Shown here piece after piece: positions 39,063-47,350 of a DNA stretch of 64,000 nucleotides. The stretch comes from Hymenobacter sp. APR13 (GTDB lineage Bacteria > Bacteroidota > Bacteroidia > Cytophagales > Hymenobacteraceae): NCBI RefSeq assembly GCF_000737515.1, contig NZ_CP006587.1, positions 2,165,001 through 2,229,000 of the forward strand. The letters are read 5' to 3'. The first letter of the stretch is position 1. Every line of letters starts with the position of its first letter. Made by a program: the position numbers and the translations under genes. The notes beneath the pieces were generated by a model. That model was given only the letters and a program-made list of their open reading frames with translations, was not told where the DNA came from and made no database searches.

Positions 39063-39662
39063 ATGCCCCACTATCCCGAAGGCACCGTCCGGGCGCTGCT
39101 CCAGACCGAGCTGGTGACGCCCGCCACCCGCGCCGCCCTGGAAGCCCGCCTCAACGCCCCGGCCGACTACACTCCGCAGTTTTTCGACGCGGATACTTAC
39201 CAGTTGCTGCGCGCCGTGGCCGCCCGCATCTTCCCCCAGCCCGACCGCGAAACGCCCATCGAGCTGGCCCCGGCCGTGGACAAGCGCCTCACCGACGGCA
39301 CCGCCGACGGCTGGCGCTACGATGCCATGCCCCCCGACCGCGAAGCCTACCGCCTCGGCCTGGGCGGCATCAACCAGGCCGCCGAAGCGCAGTTTCAGCA
39401 GCCCTTCATGGCCCTGAGCGCCGAGCAGCAGGACGTGGTTATCGGGCAGCTGGCCGCCGGTAAGGCTGCCGGCGAAAACTGGCAGCAGGTGCCCCAGGAC
39501 CGGCTTTTCGAGGAAATGCTGGCCGAGCTGACCGAGAACTACTACGCCCACCCGCTGGCCCAAGAAGAAATCGGCTACGTGGGTATGGCCGACGTGCCCG
39601 GCTGGCCCCACGTCACCCCCAACACCCTCGAACCCCGCGAGCCTGAGCCAATTAGTAATTGA
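39063..39662 (+). CDS. Gluconate 2-dehydrogenase subunit 3 family protein
   Basis: A 199-aa protein. The ATG at 39063 was chosen because upstream in-frame sequence runs through the REPIN. The segment FDADTYQLLRAVAARIFPQPD and the following VDKRL...DGWRYDAMPPD agree with the small subunit that accompanies GMC dehydrogenases. Known members often have a Tat signal; none is present here, so this one is likely cytoplasmic unless carried by a partner. It lies 35 bases before the GMC gene, the usual order for small and large subunits. Its own stop codon is part of a heptad tract. Confidence 0.85.
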   Translation: MPHYPEGTVRALLQTELVTPATRAALEARLNAPADYTPQFFDADTYQLLRAVAARIFPQPDRETPIELAPAVDKRLTDGTADGWRYDAMPPDREAYRLGLGGINQAAEAQFQQPFMALSAEQQDVVIGQLAAGKAAGENWQQVPQDRLFEEMLAELTENYYAHPLAQEEIGYVGMADVPGWPHVTPNTLEPREPEPISN

Positions 39663-39697
39663 TAATTACTAAGTATTAATTACTAATTGAACACCCC
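39649..39697 (+). repeat. AT-rich heptad tract between two oxidoreductase genes
   Basis: Six 7-bp units of AATTACT type run from the last codons of the subunit 3 gene (stop TGA at 39660-39662) almost to the GMC start at 39698. CAATTAGTAATT (39649-39660) and AATTACTAATTG (39678-39689) are perfect 12-bp inverted arms. Confidence 0.7.
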
Positions 39698-41374
39698 ATG
39701 CCCGACGAAGAAGTACTCGAAGAAGGCTTGCTGAACCCGGTTCAGCCCGAAATTCAGGATCCGCTGCTGAAAAGCATTCTGGCCGACAACGCCACTCCAG
39801 CCACCGAGCCCACCGGCGAGGAAGCCCCTAATCCGCTGCCCGACCCCACCGACGAGGTGGACTGCGTGGTGATTGGTACCGGCGCGGGCGGTGCGCCCTT
39901 GCTGGCCCGCCTGGCCATGGCCGGCCTGAAAGTGGTAGCCCTGGAAGCCGGCCCCCGCCGCGACCCGACCAAGGATTACGCCACCGACGAAAAAGCGCAG
40001 AACTTCCTGTTCTGGAACGATGAGCGCCTCTCGGCCGGCCAGAACCCGGTGGCCTTCGGCAAGAACAACTCCGGTACCGGCGTGGGCGGCTCCACGCTGC
40101 ACTACACCGCCTACACCCCCCGCGCCCATCGCGGCGACCTGCAGCTGCACACCGACTTCGGCCAGGGCGTCGACTGGCCCTTCGGCATCGAGGAACTGGA
40201 GCCGTACTACGAGGAAATTGAGCACTTCCTGGGCGTTTCTGGCCCCACCCCTTACCCCTGGGATGCCGGCCGCCGCAAGGGCTACCCGCTGGCGCCGCTG
40301 CCCCTGAACGGCGCGGCTTTGCTTATGCAGAAAGCCTGCGCCCAGCTGGGCATCCAGACTTCGCCGGCGGCCAATGCGGCCCTCTCGGCGCGCTATTACC
40401 AGGAGGGCATTGGCTGGCGCGAGGCCTGCACCAACCGGGGCTTCTGCCAGGCCGGCTGCAACCGCGGCGCCAAGGCCAGCATGGACGTCACTTTCCTGCC
40501 GCTGGCCGAAAGCTTCGGCGCTGAAATTCGGGCCGATGCCTACGTGACGGAGATTGAGCGCGACGCCTCCGGCCGCGTGGTGGCCGTGGTGTACGAGCAG
40601 CACGGCCGCACCGTGCGCCAGCGTTGCCGCCACCTGTTTTTGTGCGCCGGCGCTGTAGAAACGCCGCGTCTGCTGATGCTCAACGAGCTGGCCCTCAACA
40701 GCGGGCAGGTCGGCAAGCACTTCATGGCTCACCCCGGCATGCAGGTCTGGGGCACGTTCGAGGACGACATCCGGCCCTACAAAGGCATTCCCGGTGGCCT
40801 GATTTCCGAGGACACTCACCGCCCCAAAGACGCCGACTTTGCCGGCGGCTACCTGCTGCAAAGCATCGGGGTGATGCCCGTGACCTTCGCCACCCAGATG
40901 GTGCGCCAGCGCAAGCTCTGGGGCCAGCCCCTGCGCGACTACATGCGCACCTACAACCACACGGCCGGCATCAACATTCTGGGCGACTGCCTGCCCCATG
41001 CCGCCAACTTCATGGAGCTCAGCGACGAGAAGGATGCCCGCGGCCTGCCCAAGCCGCGCCTGCACTTCACGGCCCAGGAAAACGAGCAGCGCATGAACCG
41101 CCACGCCGAAAAGCTGATGCGCCAGATCTGGGAAGCCGCCGGCGCCAAGGATATCTGGGCCTTTGAGCGCTACGCCCACGTCATCGGGACGGCACGCATG
41201 GGCCTGAGCGGCGACGATGCGGTGGTCAACCCCGACGGCAAGGCCTTCGACGTGCCCAACCTCTACATCTGCGACAACTCGGTATTCCCCAGCGCCCTGA
41301 GTGTGAACCCTGCCCTCACCATCATGGCCCTCAGCCTGCGCACCGCCGACAAGTTTCTGGCCAACCTTCGGTAG
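39698..41374 (+). CDS. GMC family oxidoreductase (gluconate dehydrogenase-type large subunit)
   Basis: A 558-aa FAD enzyme of the glucose-methanol-choline family. The FAD motif GTGAGGAPLLARLA lies at about residue 54, ahead of KVVALEAGPR. GVGGSTLHYTAYTPR, ACTNRGFCQAGCNRGAKAS and the active-site region HVIGTARMG...NPALTIMALSLR are typical of the bacterial large subunit of membrane-bound sugar or gluconate dehydrogenases. It oxidises a hydroxyl group of a sugar or polyol; electrons normally pass to a cytochrome c subunit, which is absent here. No Tat or Sec signal is seen. The paired small subunit is immediately upstream. The TAG stop is the first three bases of the heptad element that follows. 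Confidence 0.9.
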   Translation: MPDEEVLEEGLLNPVQPEIQDPLLKSILADNATPATEPTGEEAPNPLPDPTDEVDCVVIGTGAGGAPLLARLAMAGLKVVALEAGPRRDPTKDYATDEKAQNFLFWNDERLSAGQNPVAFGKNNSGTGVGGSTLHYTAYTPRAHRGDLQLHTDFGQGVDWPFGIEELEPYYEEIEHFLGVSGPTPYPWDAGRRKGYPLAPLPLNGAALLMQKACAQLGIQTSPAANAALSARYYQEGIGWREACTNRGFCQAGCNRGAKASMDVTFLPLAESFGAEIRADAYVTEIERDASGRVVAVVYEQHGRTVRQRCRHLFLCAGAVETPRLLMLNELALNSGQVGKHFMAHPGMQVWGTFEDDIRPYKGIPGGLISEDTHRPKDADFAGGYLLQSIGVMPVTFATQMVRQRKLWGQPLRDYMRTYNHTAGINILGDCLPHAANFMELSDEKDARGLPKPRLHFTAQENEQRMNRHAEKLMRQIWEAAGAKDIWAFERYAHVIGTARMGLSGDDAVVNPDGKAFDVPNLYICDNSVFPSALSVNPALTIMALSLRTADKFLANLR

Positions 41375-41465
41375 TGCTTAGTGCCTAGTGCTTGGTGCTT
41401 AGGCCGTTCTAGTCAATTCAGGGAAAATGCCTAAGCACCAAGCACTAGGCACTAAGCACCAAACA
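41372..41465 (+). repeat. Heptad-repeat hairpin element between the GMC and glycosidase genes
   Basis: The left arm (41372-41403) is four 7-bp units of TAGTGCT type plus TAGG and includes the upstream TAG stop. The right arm is five inverted units (41430-41464), ending one base before the ATG at 41466. The arms pair at 31 of 32 positions. The 26-base loop starts with the core CCGTTCTAGTCAATTCAG (41404-41421), 14 of 18 identical to the core of the minus-strand element at 33489-33625. Confidence 0.85.
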
Positions 41466-42800
41466 ATGAAGTCTTTCCTCACCCATATCAAAGAAGCATT
41501 CGGCGACGGCCACTACGAGGGCGACCAGTTCGGCGGAGCCGGCGGCCACGATGGCACCGGGCTGCCCACCGGCGACGCGGGCAACTTCATGTTTGCCACC
41601 GGCATCGAGTGCTCGTACCCCACCATTGCCAACGGCACCATCCGGCGCGATTTGCTGGCCGAAACCGACCACTACAACCGCTACAAGGAGGACCTGGGGC
41701 TGGTAAAGGAGCTGGGCCTGAAGGTGCTGCGCTACAACCTGCCGTACTACCTCATCCACAAGGGCCCCGGCCAGTTCGACTGGGAGTTTGCCGATCTGGC
41801 CATGGCCGAAATCAAGCGCCTGGGCATTACGCCCATTCTGGACCTGATGCACTTCGGTGTGCCCGACTGGGTGGGCAACTTCCAGAACCCCGAACTGCCG
41901 GTGCACTTTGCCGAGTACTGCGGGGCCGTGGCGCGCCGTTACCCCTGGGTGCGCTTCTACACGCCCGTCAACGAGATTTACGTGACGGCCCGCGCCTCCG
42001 CCAAAGACGGTATCTGGAACGAGCAGCTCAAAGACGACCGCGCCTTCATCACGGCCATGAAGCACATCACGGCGGCCAGCATCATGGGCACCCAGCAGAT
42101 TGCCAAGGTGCGGCCCGACTGCATCATCGTGCAAAGCGAGTCGGCCGAGTACATCCACGAGATGCGCGCCGTGCCCACGCCCGAAATCTGCCTGGTCAAC
42201 AAGCTGCGGTTTCTGTCGCTGGATTTGCTGTACGCCCACCCGCTCGACTCGGAGGTGCTGCTCTACTGCCTCGACAACGGCCTGACCCGCCAGGAGCTCG
42301 ACTGGTTTATGGCCGGCGAGCCGCCCGGCTACCAGATCATGGGCAACGACTACTACGGCCGTAACGAGAAGATTATCAAGCCCGACGGCCAGATGTGTCA
42401 GGCCGAGGACGTGCTAGGCTGGTACACCATGACGCGCCAGTACTACGAGCGGTACCGCAAGCCCGTGATGCACACCGAAACCAACACCTTCAACCCCAAA
42501 GACGCCGAATGCTGGCTCTGGAAGCAGTGGGTGAACGTGCAGCGCATCCGCCACGACGGCGTGCCGGTGGTGGGCTTCACCTGGTACAGCCTGCTCGACC
42601 AGGTGGACTGGGACATTAGCCTGGCCGAAAAGCGCCTCACCGTCAACGCCTGCGGCCTCTACGACCTGGACCGCAAAATCCGGCCGGTGGGGGAGAGCTA
42701 CAAGATGCTCATCCGCGAGTTTGGCCAGATTACCATCATGCCCCACGGCGAGATGTTCGAATTCACCAACCGCCCCGCCACGCTCAAAGTACAGAAGTAA
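41466..42800 (+). CDS. Clan GH-A glycoside hydrolase, GH1-like
   Basis: A 444-aa TIM-barrel glycosidase. The ATG at 41466 was chosen because the in-frame sequence upstream is the heptad hairpin. The order of motifs fits GH1/clan GH-A: FATGIECSYPT at strand 1, KVLRYNLPYYLIH, DLMHFGVPDWVGN (as in the GH1 L-x-H-x-D/x-P-x-W region), the acid/base in YTPVNEIYV (GH1 usually TFNEP) and a probable nucleophile in MHTETNTF (GH1 usually ITENG). Both active-site segments differ from classical beta-glucosidases, so substrate is uncertain. No signal peptide, so it acts in the cytoplasm. It is the last gene of the sugar-oxidation cluster and may release the sugar the upstream enzymes oxidise. Confidence 0.82.
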   Translation: MKSFLTHIKEAFGDGHYEGDQFGGAGGHDGTGLPTGDAGNFMFATGIECSYPTIANGTIRRDLLAETDHYNRYKEDLGLVKELGLKVLRYNLPYYLIHKGPGQFDWEFADLAMAEIKRLGITPILDLMHFGVPDWVGNFQNPELPVHFAEYCGAVARRYPWVRFYTPVNEIYVTARASAKDGIWNEQLKDDRAFITAMKHITAASIMGTQQIAKVRPDCIIVQSESAEYIHEMRAVPTPEICLVNKLRFLSLDLLYAHPLDSEVLLYCLDNGLTRQELDWFMAGEPPGYQIMGNDYYGRNEKIIKPDGQMCQAEDVLGWYTMTRQYYERYRKPVMHTETNTFNPKDAECWLWKQWVNVQRIRHDGVPVVGFTWYSLLDQVDWDISLAEKRLTVNACGLYDLDRKIRPVGESYKMLIREFGQITIMPHGEMFEFTNRPATLKVQK

Positions 42801-42842
42801 ATAGCGCGTCAACTCAACGCATCAACGCCCCACTACATTACG

Positions 42843-42876
42843 GCCCCGGTAGCAGCTGATGCTGTCGGGGCTTTTT
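42843..42876 (+). terminator. Terminator after the glycosidase gene
   Basis: GCCCCG (42843-42848) pairs with CGGGGC (42866-42871), with an inner AGC/GCT stem, and is followed by TTTTT. Confidence 0.8.
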
Positions 42877-43022
42877 GGTGCTCGGAGTAATTGGCTTTAA
42901 AACAGAAGTTTGTACTTCATTTGGGCGGTGATTCTTCCGGGAAGATGCGCAGGTTTTCTTCCGCGGATTGTGTAGGTTGGCGGCACTTTCTACTTGTTCG
43001 CCACCCTTTCCTATCCTCCCTT

Positions 43023-44456
43023 ATGAAGAACCGATTCTCTGGCCGCCGCTACCTGCTGGGGCTGGCGGGGCTGGTGGGGCTACACGCCTGCAGCCCCAAG
43101 GCCACGGCCGTCGTGACGGCGCCCGCCACCCCTGTTGCCGAGACTCCGGCCGCTCCTGCACCGGCCGCCGCTTTCCAGATTCCGGTAGAGTACTATACGC
43201 TGCCCAACGGCCTGAAAGTGGTGCTCTCGCCCGACCACACCGCCCCCACGGCCACCGTGGCGGCCTACTACAACGTGGGCTTCCGCAACGAGCCCCGCGA
43301 CCGGACCGGCTACGCCCACCTGTTTGAGCACCTGATGTTTCAGGGCTCCCAGAACCTGGGCAAGATGGAGTTCATTCAGCTGATCCAGAAAAACGGCGGC
43401 GTGCTCAACGGCTCCACCCGCTTCGACTTCACCAACTACTTTGAGGTGGTGCCCAGCCACAAGCTGGAAACCATGCTCTGGGCCGAGGCCGACCGGATGC
43501 GCGGACTGGCCATCACGCAGGCCAACGTCACCAACCAGCAGGGCGTGGTGAAAAACGAGGTGCGCGTGAACGTGCTGAACGCGCCCTACGGCGGCTTCCC
43601 GTGGCTGGACATGCCCCAGAAGGCCAACCAGAATTGGAACAACGCCCACAACTTCTACGGCGACCTGAAAGACCTCGACGCAGCCACTCTGGCCGATGCC
43701 CAGCAGTTCTTCAAGACCTACTACGCCCCCAATAACGCCGCCCTCGCCGTAGTCGGCGACTTCGAGCCCGCCGAGGCTAAAGCCTGGGTGCAGAAGTACT
43801 TCGCCAACATTCCCAGCGCCCCCCAGCCGCCCAAGCCCGACATTTCGGAGCCCCGCCAGGACAAAGAGCAGCGCTTCACCAAAGACGACAAGCTGGCCAC
43901 CAAGCCTGCCCTGGCCTTCGCCTACCACATGCCCGACCGCAACACGCCGGAGTACTACGCCCTCATCCTGCTCGACCAGATTCTGCTGCAGGGCAAGGAC
44001 AGCCGCCTCTACCAGGCGCTAGTGCAGAAGCGCGGCTACTCCGACAACGTAAACGGCGGCATCAACTACCTCGGCAACGCCTTCAACTACTCCGGCCCTA
44101 TGCTTTGGATGGGCGACCTGATCTACGACCAATCGGTGAGTGCCGATTCGGTGGTGCGCGTGCTCGACCAGGAAATCAACCGCCTGGGCCAAGGCGGCAT
44201 CGACCAGGCCACGCTGGATCTGGCCGTGGTGAAGCTGCGCTCCGGCCTCTACGACCAGCTTTTGGGCTCCGATAACTTCGGCCGGGCCGATATGCTGGCC
44301 TCGTTTGCGCTGTTCGACAACGACCCCGGCCGCATCAACCAACTGGAGGCCGAGTTTCGCAAGGTGACGCCTGCCCTCATGCAGCGCACCCTGCAGGAAT
44401 ACTTGCGGCCCACCAACCGCACGCTCTTGATTGTGAACCCGCTGGCTAAAAGCTAA
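43023..44456 (+). CDS. M16 family zinc peptidase, lipoprotein (active partner)
   Basis: A 477-aa M16B peptidase. The ATG at 43023 opens a lipoprotein signal (LLGLAGLVGLHAC, Cys 23), followed by an Ala/Pro/Thr linker. The inverted zinc motif HLFEH is at residues 99-103, and the third ligand Glu is in VVKNEVRVN about 75 residues later, as in the family. It should degrade short peptides in the periplasm or at a membrane surface. It lies 17 bases upstream of a second M16 gene that lacks the motif; such active/inactive pairs form a heterodimer in known systems. TAGGTTGG at 42973-42980 is a possible -7 box. Confidence 0.92.
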   Translation: MKNRFSGRRYLLGLAGLVGLHACSPKATAVVTAPATPVAETPAAPAPAAAFQIPVEYYTLPNGLKVVLSPDHTAPTATVAAYYNVGFRNEPRDRTGYAHLFEHLMFQGSQNLGKMEFIQLIQKNGGVLNGSTRFDFTNYFEVVPSHKLETMLWAEADRMRGLAITQANVTNQQGVVKNEVRVNVLNAPYGGFPWLDMPQKANQNWNNAHNFYGDLKDLDAATLADAQQFFKTYYAPNNAALAVVGDFEPAEAKAWVQKYFANIPSAPQPPKPDISEPRQDKEQRFTKDDKLATKPALAFAYHMPDRNTPEYYALILLDQILLQGKDSRLYQALVQKRGYSDNVNGGINYLGNAFNYSGPMLWMGDLIYDQSVSADSVVRVLDQEINRLGQGGIDQATLDLAVVKLRSGLYDQLLGSDNFGRADMLASFALFDNDPGRINQLEAEFRKVTPALMQRTLQEYLRPTNRTLLIVNPLAKS

Positions 44457-44473
44457 CCCCCACAGACCCCGCC

Positions 44474-45925
44474 ATGAAACCACTTCACTTCGGGCTGCTC
44501 TGCGTGGCCCTAGCTACTGCCGCCGCCCCGGCCGCGCTGGCCCAAACCAAGCCGAAACCCAAGCCCGCCCCGGCAGCGGCTGCCGCTCCGGCCGCACCCC
44601 GCGAAACCCCGCCCGCCGGTGGCACACCCCGCGACTTTGCGCTGCCGGCCAAGGAAGAATTCACGCTGCCCAACGGCCTCAAAGCTAAGCTAGTGCCCTA
44701 CGGGCAGGTGCCCAAAACCACCATGCTGGTGGCCATTCAAGCCGGCAATGTGCACGAAGCCGCCACACAGGTGGGCATTGCTGACCTGCTGGGCAAGCTG
44801 ATGAGCGAAGGCACCACCACGCTGCCCGGCACCCAGTTCGCCGACAAAGTGGCCCGAATGGGCGGCTGGCTCAACATTTCGGTGGGCCAGGACCAGACCT
44901 TGATTTACGCCTCGTGTCTAAGCGAATTCGCGCCCGAACTGGCGGCGCTGCTGGCCGACGTGGTGCAGCGCCCCGCCCTGCCCGAGAACGAGTTGCCCCG
45001 CATCAAGGCCGATTTCAAGCGCCAGATGAATCTGGCCCGCGCTCAGCCCGGCACCCAGGCCCGCCAAAAGTTCAGCCAGGCCCTCTACGGCAGCCACCCC
45101 TACGGCCGCGCCATTCCCACCGATGCCGAAATAGACGCCCTGACGATGGCGCAGGTGAAAGCCTTCTACCAGGCCCAGTATGGCGCCCAGCGCACCAGCG
45201 TGTACGTGGCCGGTAAGTTCGACAACGGGGCTGTGCGCGAGGCCATTACCCGCGCCTGGACGCCTATGCCGCAGGGCCCGGCTCCGAGCATCGAAGTCGC
45301 CAAGTCCCAGACCCGCCCCGACGTCACGACCCTGGACCGGCCGGGCGCGCCGCAGTCCACCATCGTCATCGGCCTACCCGTTGTGGACCCCTCGCACCCC
45401 GACTACACACGCGTGCGGGTGATGAACTCGCTACTGGGCGGCTCGTTCGGCTCGCGCATCACGCGCAACATCCGCGAAGACAAAGGCTACACCTACTCGC
45501 CCTACAGCTACCTCGAAACCCACTACCGCACCGGCAACTGGAGCCAGAACGCCGACGTGACTACCCAGGAGACCGGCAACTCGCTCAAGGAAATCATGTA
45601 TGAGATTGAGCGGCTGCAGAAAACGCCACCCACGGCCGAGGAGCTGAAAGGCATCCAGAACTATGAGTCGGGCCTGTTTGTGCTGCGTAACTCCACGCCG
45701 GCCGGTATCATCGGCCAGCTCAACACCCTCGACCTGCACGGCCTGCCCGACTCCTACCTGACCGAGCAGGTGAAGAACATCAACGCCGTGACGCCCCAGC
45801 AGGTCAGCGAAACGGCCCGCAAATACGTGCGCCCCGAAGCCATGACCGTGGTGGTAGTTGGCGACCGGAAAATCATTGATCCGCAGATCAAGAAGTTTCA
45901 GGCCTCCCGCAAAAAGCCACTATAG
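44474..45925 (+). CDS. M16 family protein lacking the zinc motif (partner subunit)
   Basis: A 483-aa exported M16 homologue with a signal peptide (MKPLHFGLLCVALATAAAPAALAQ) and a Lys/Pro/Ala linker. The fold is clear from FTLPNGLKAKLVP, GGSFGSRITRNIREDKGYTYSPYS and the C-terminal domain. Where the peptidase has HxxEH, this protein reads GIADLLGKLM, so it cannot bind zinc there. The conserved Arg/Tyr in the C-terminal half (NIREDKGYTYS) is kept; in M16B pairs this half supplies substrate-binding residues. It is co-transcribed with the active partner. Confidence 0.9.
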   Translation: MKPLHFGLLCVALATAAAPAALAQTKPKPKPAPAAAAAPAAPRETPPAGGTPRDFALPAKEEFTLPNGLKAKLVPYGQVPKTTMLVAIQAGNVHEAATQVGIADLLGKLMSEGTTTLPGTQFADKVARMGGWLNISVGQDQTLIYASCLSEFAPELAALLADVVQRPALPENELPRIKADFKRQMNLARAQPGTQARQKFSQALYGSHPYGRAIPTDAEIDALTMAQVKAFYQAQYGAQRTSVYVAGKFDNGAVREAITRAWTPMPQGPAPSIEVAKSQTRPDVTTLDRPGAPQSTIVIGLPVVDPSHPDYTRVRVMNSLLGGSFGSRITRNIREDKGYTYSPYSYLETHYRTGNWSQNADVTTQETGNSLKEIMYEIERLQKTPPTAEELKGIQNYESGLFVLRNSTPAGIIGQLNTLDLHGLPDSYLTEQVKNINAVTPQQVSETARKYVRPEAMTVVVVGDRKIIDPQIKKFQASRKKPL

Positions 45926-45946
45926 AAATCTTGTTACTCAAAGTAC

Positions 45947-45979
45947 GAAAGCCGCGCCGGACTCCGGCGCGGCTTTCTT
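45947..45979 (+). terminator. Terminator after the M16 pair
   Basis: GAAAGCCGCGCCGG (45947-45960) and CCGGCGCGGCTTTC (45964-45977) form a perfect 14-bp stem with a 3-base loop. Confidence 0.85.
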
Positions 45980-46192
45980 GTGCCCGGATCTGGCCACAAC
46001 CTGTGCGACCGGCCGGTAAAGTGCTAATTTGCGCAATTGATGTAGGCCGGTGGCTATGCGCGTTTGCCAGCTCAACGTCATACTGTTGCGTTGGCTGCCT
46101 GCTGATATAGTGCCTGCTGTTGTAGCCAATGACAAACCATTACGACACGCTCCCGTAGGTGCTCCGTTGGATTTCTAAAATCCCCTTTCCTC

Positions 46193-47116
46193 ATGATTGT
46201 ATACAAAACCGGCGACTGGTGGAAAGCCCTGTGGCATTTTCATACGTCTAATGTCATTATGCTGCTGCTACGCCGGGTGGCATTGGTTGGTGTTTATAAT
46301 TTGATTATTGCGCTGGTCGTGCTTAAGTACCATTTCCTGAGCATTCAGATCGGGCGCGAGTACTTCTCGTTTCTGGGGATTATGCTCAGCCTGCTGCTGG
46401 TGTTCCGCACCAACACCGCCTACGACCGTTACTACGAAGGACGGCGGCTGTGGGGGCAGCTGGTGTCGCATTGCCGCGGGCTGGCTATGGAGCTGAATGC
46501 CATTCTGCCGCGCCACGCCATCCGCAGCCGGCTCTACTACGCCGCCCTGATTTCCAACTTCCCCCTGGCCCTAAAAGGCGCTTTGCGCAGCGGCGTGCAG
46601 TTTGAGCAGCTCGAAGCCACGCCCGATATTATGGACCGGCTACGGTCAGCGGAGAGCGTAACGACCTGCCTGGTGGCCGTACTGCAGGAAAGTATCGAGC
46701 AGCTCCGGCAGGCCCAGATCATCGACCCCGTTCATCTGATGACCATCAAGCCGCACCTGCTGGGCATGATGGAAGTGAACGGCTCCTGTGAGCGGATCAA
46801 GACGACGCCCATCCCGTTTTCGTACAGCTTCTTCATTAAAATGTTTATAACCCTCTTCATCGGCATTATGCCCATTGTGCTGGTGGACACCTGCGGCTAC
46901 CTGATGATTCCGATTACCATGGTGGGAGCCTATGTGATGCTGGGGCTGGAGATGATAGGCGAGGAAATAGAACAGCCTTTTGGCACCGACAGCAACGACC
47001 TGCCCATTACCCAGCTCGCCAACAAAATCCGGGTAAGTGTGCACGACGTGCTGGGCGTAGAGCTGCCCCATTTTAAGAAAGCTTTGGCGGCGCCACCCTA
47101 CAGCGTCGTCCATTAG
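46193..47116 (+). CDS. Bestrophin-like anion channel family protein (YneE type)
   Basis: A 307-aa membrane protein. N-terminal hydrophobic segments (about 22-45 and 58-75) are followed by the family hallmark FRTNTAYDRYYEGRRLWGQLV. A second hydrophobic pair is at about 220-265 (MFITLFIGIMPIVLVDTCGYLMIPITMVGAYVML in parts), and a segment EEIEQPFGTDSNDLPI matches the bestrophin signature that includes the Pro-Phe-Gly and acidic cluster. Family members form pentameric chloride or cation channels in the inner membrane. It is monocistronic between two terminators. Start ATG at 46193; there is no alternative close by. Confidence 0.92.
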   Translation: MIVYKTGDWWKALWHFHTSNVIMLLLRRVALVGVYNLIIALVVLKYHFLSIQIGREYFSFLGIMLSLLLVFRTNTAYDRYYEGRRLWGQLVSHCRGLAMELNAILPRHAIRSRLYYAALISNFPLALKGALRSGVQFEQLEATPDIMDRLRSAESVTTCLVAVLQESIEQLRQAQIIDPVHLMTIKPHLLGMMEVNGSCERIKTTPIPFSYSFFIKMFITLFIGIMPIVLVDTCGYLMIPITMVGAYVMLGLEMIGEEIEQPFGTDSNDLPITQLANKIRVSVHDVLGVELPHFKKALAAPPYSVVH

Positions 47117-47169
47117 AGCGGAGAGAAAAGAATGTTAGGAATAATTTATTGTACTACCGCATAGCACAG

Positions 47170-47213
47170 AAGGCCCTGTTGCGCCAAGATAAACGCATAA
47201 ACAGGGCCTTTTT
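47170..47213 (+). terminator. Terminator after the bestrophin gene
   Basis: AGGCCCTGTT (47171-47180) pairs with AACAGGGCCT (47200-47209), and TTTT follows. An inner TGCG/CGCA stem is also present. Confidence 0.85.
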
Positions 47214-47350
47214 ATGGATATTTTACAGGGGTATTATTTTTTTATACAAAACGTCGGCCTTATTTCAGAAACTCCGTATACGCCGCTCGAACCCTGTCTC
47301 AATTCGACACGGAATGGTTCGATTGTCTCAAAATTCCTCCCTTTTTTAGA

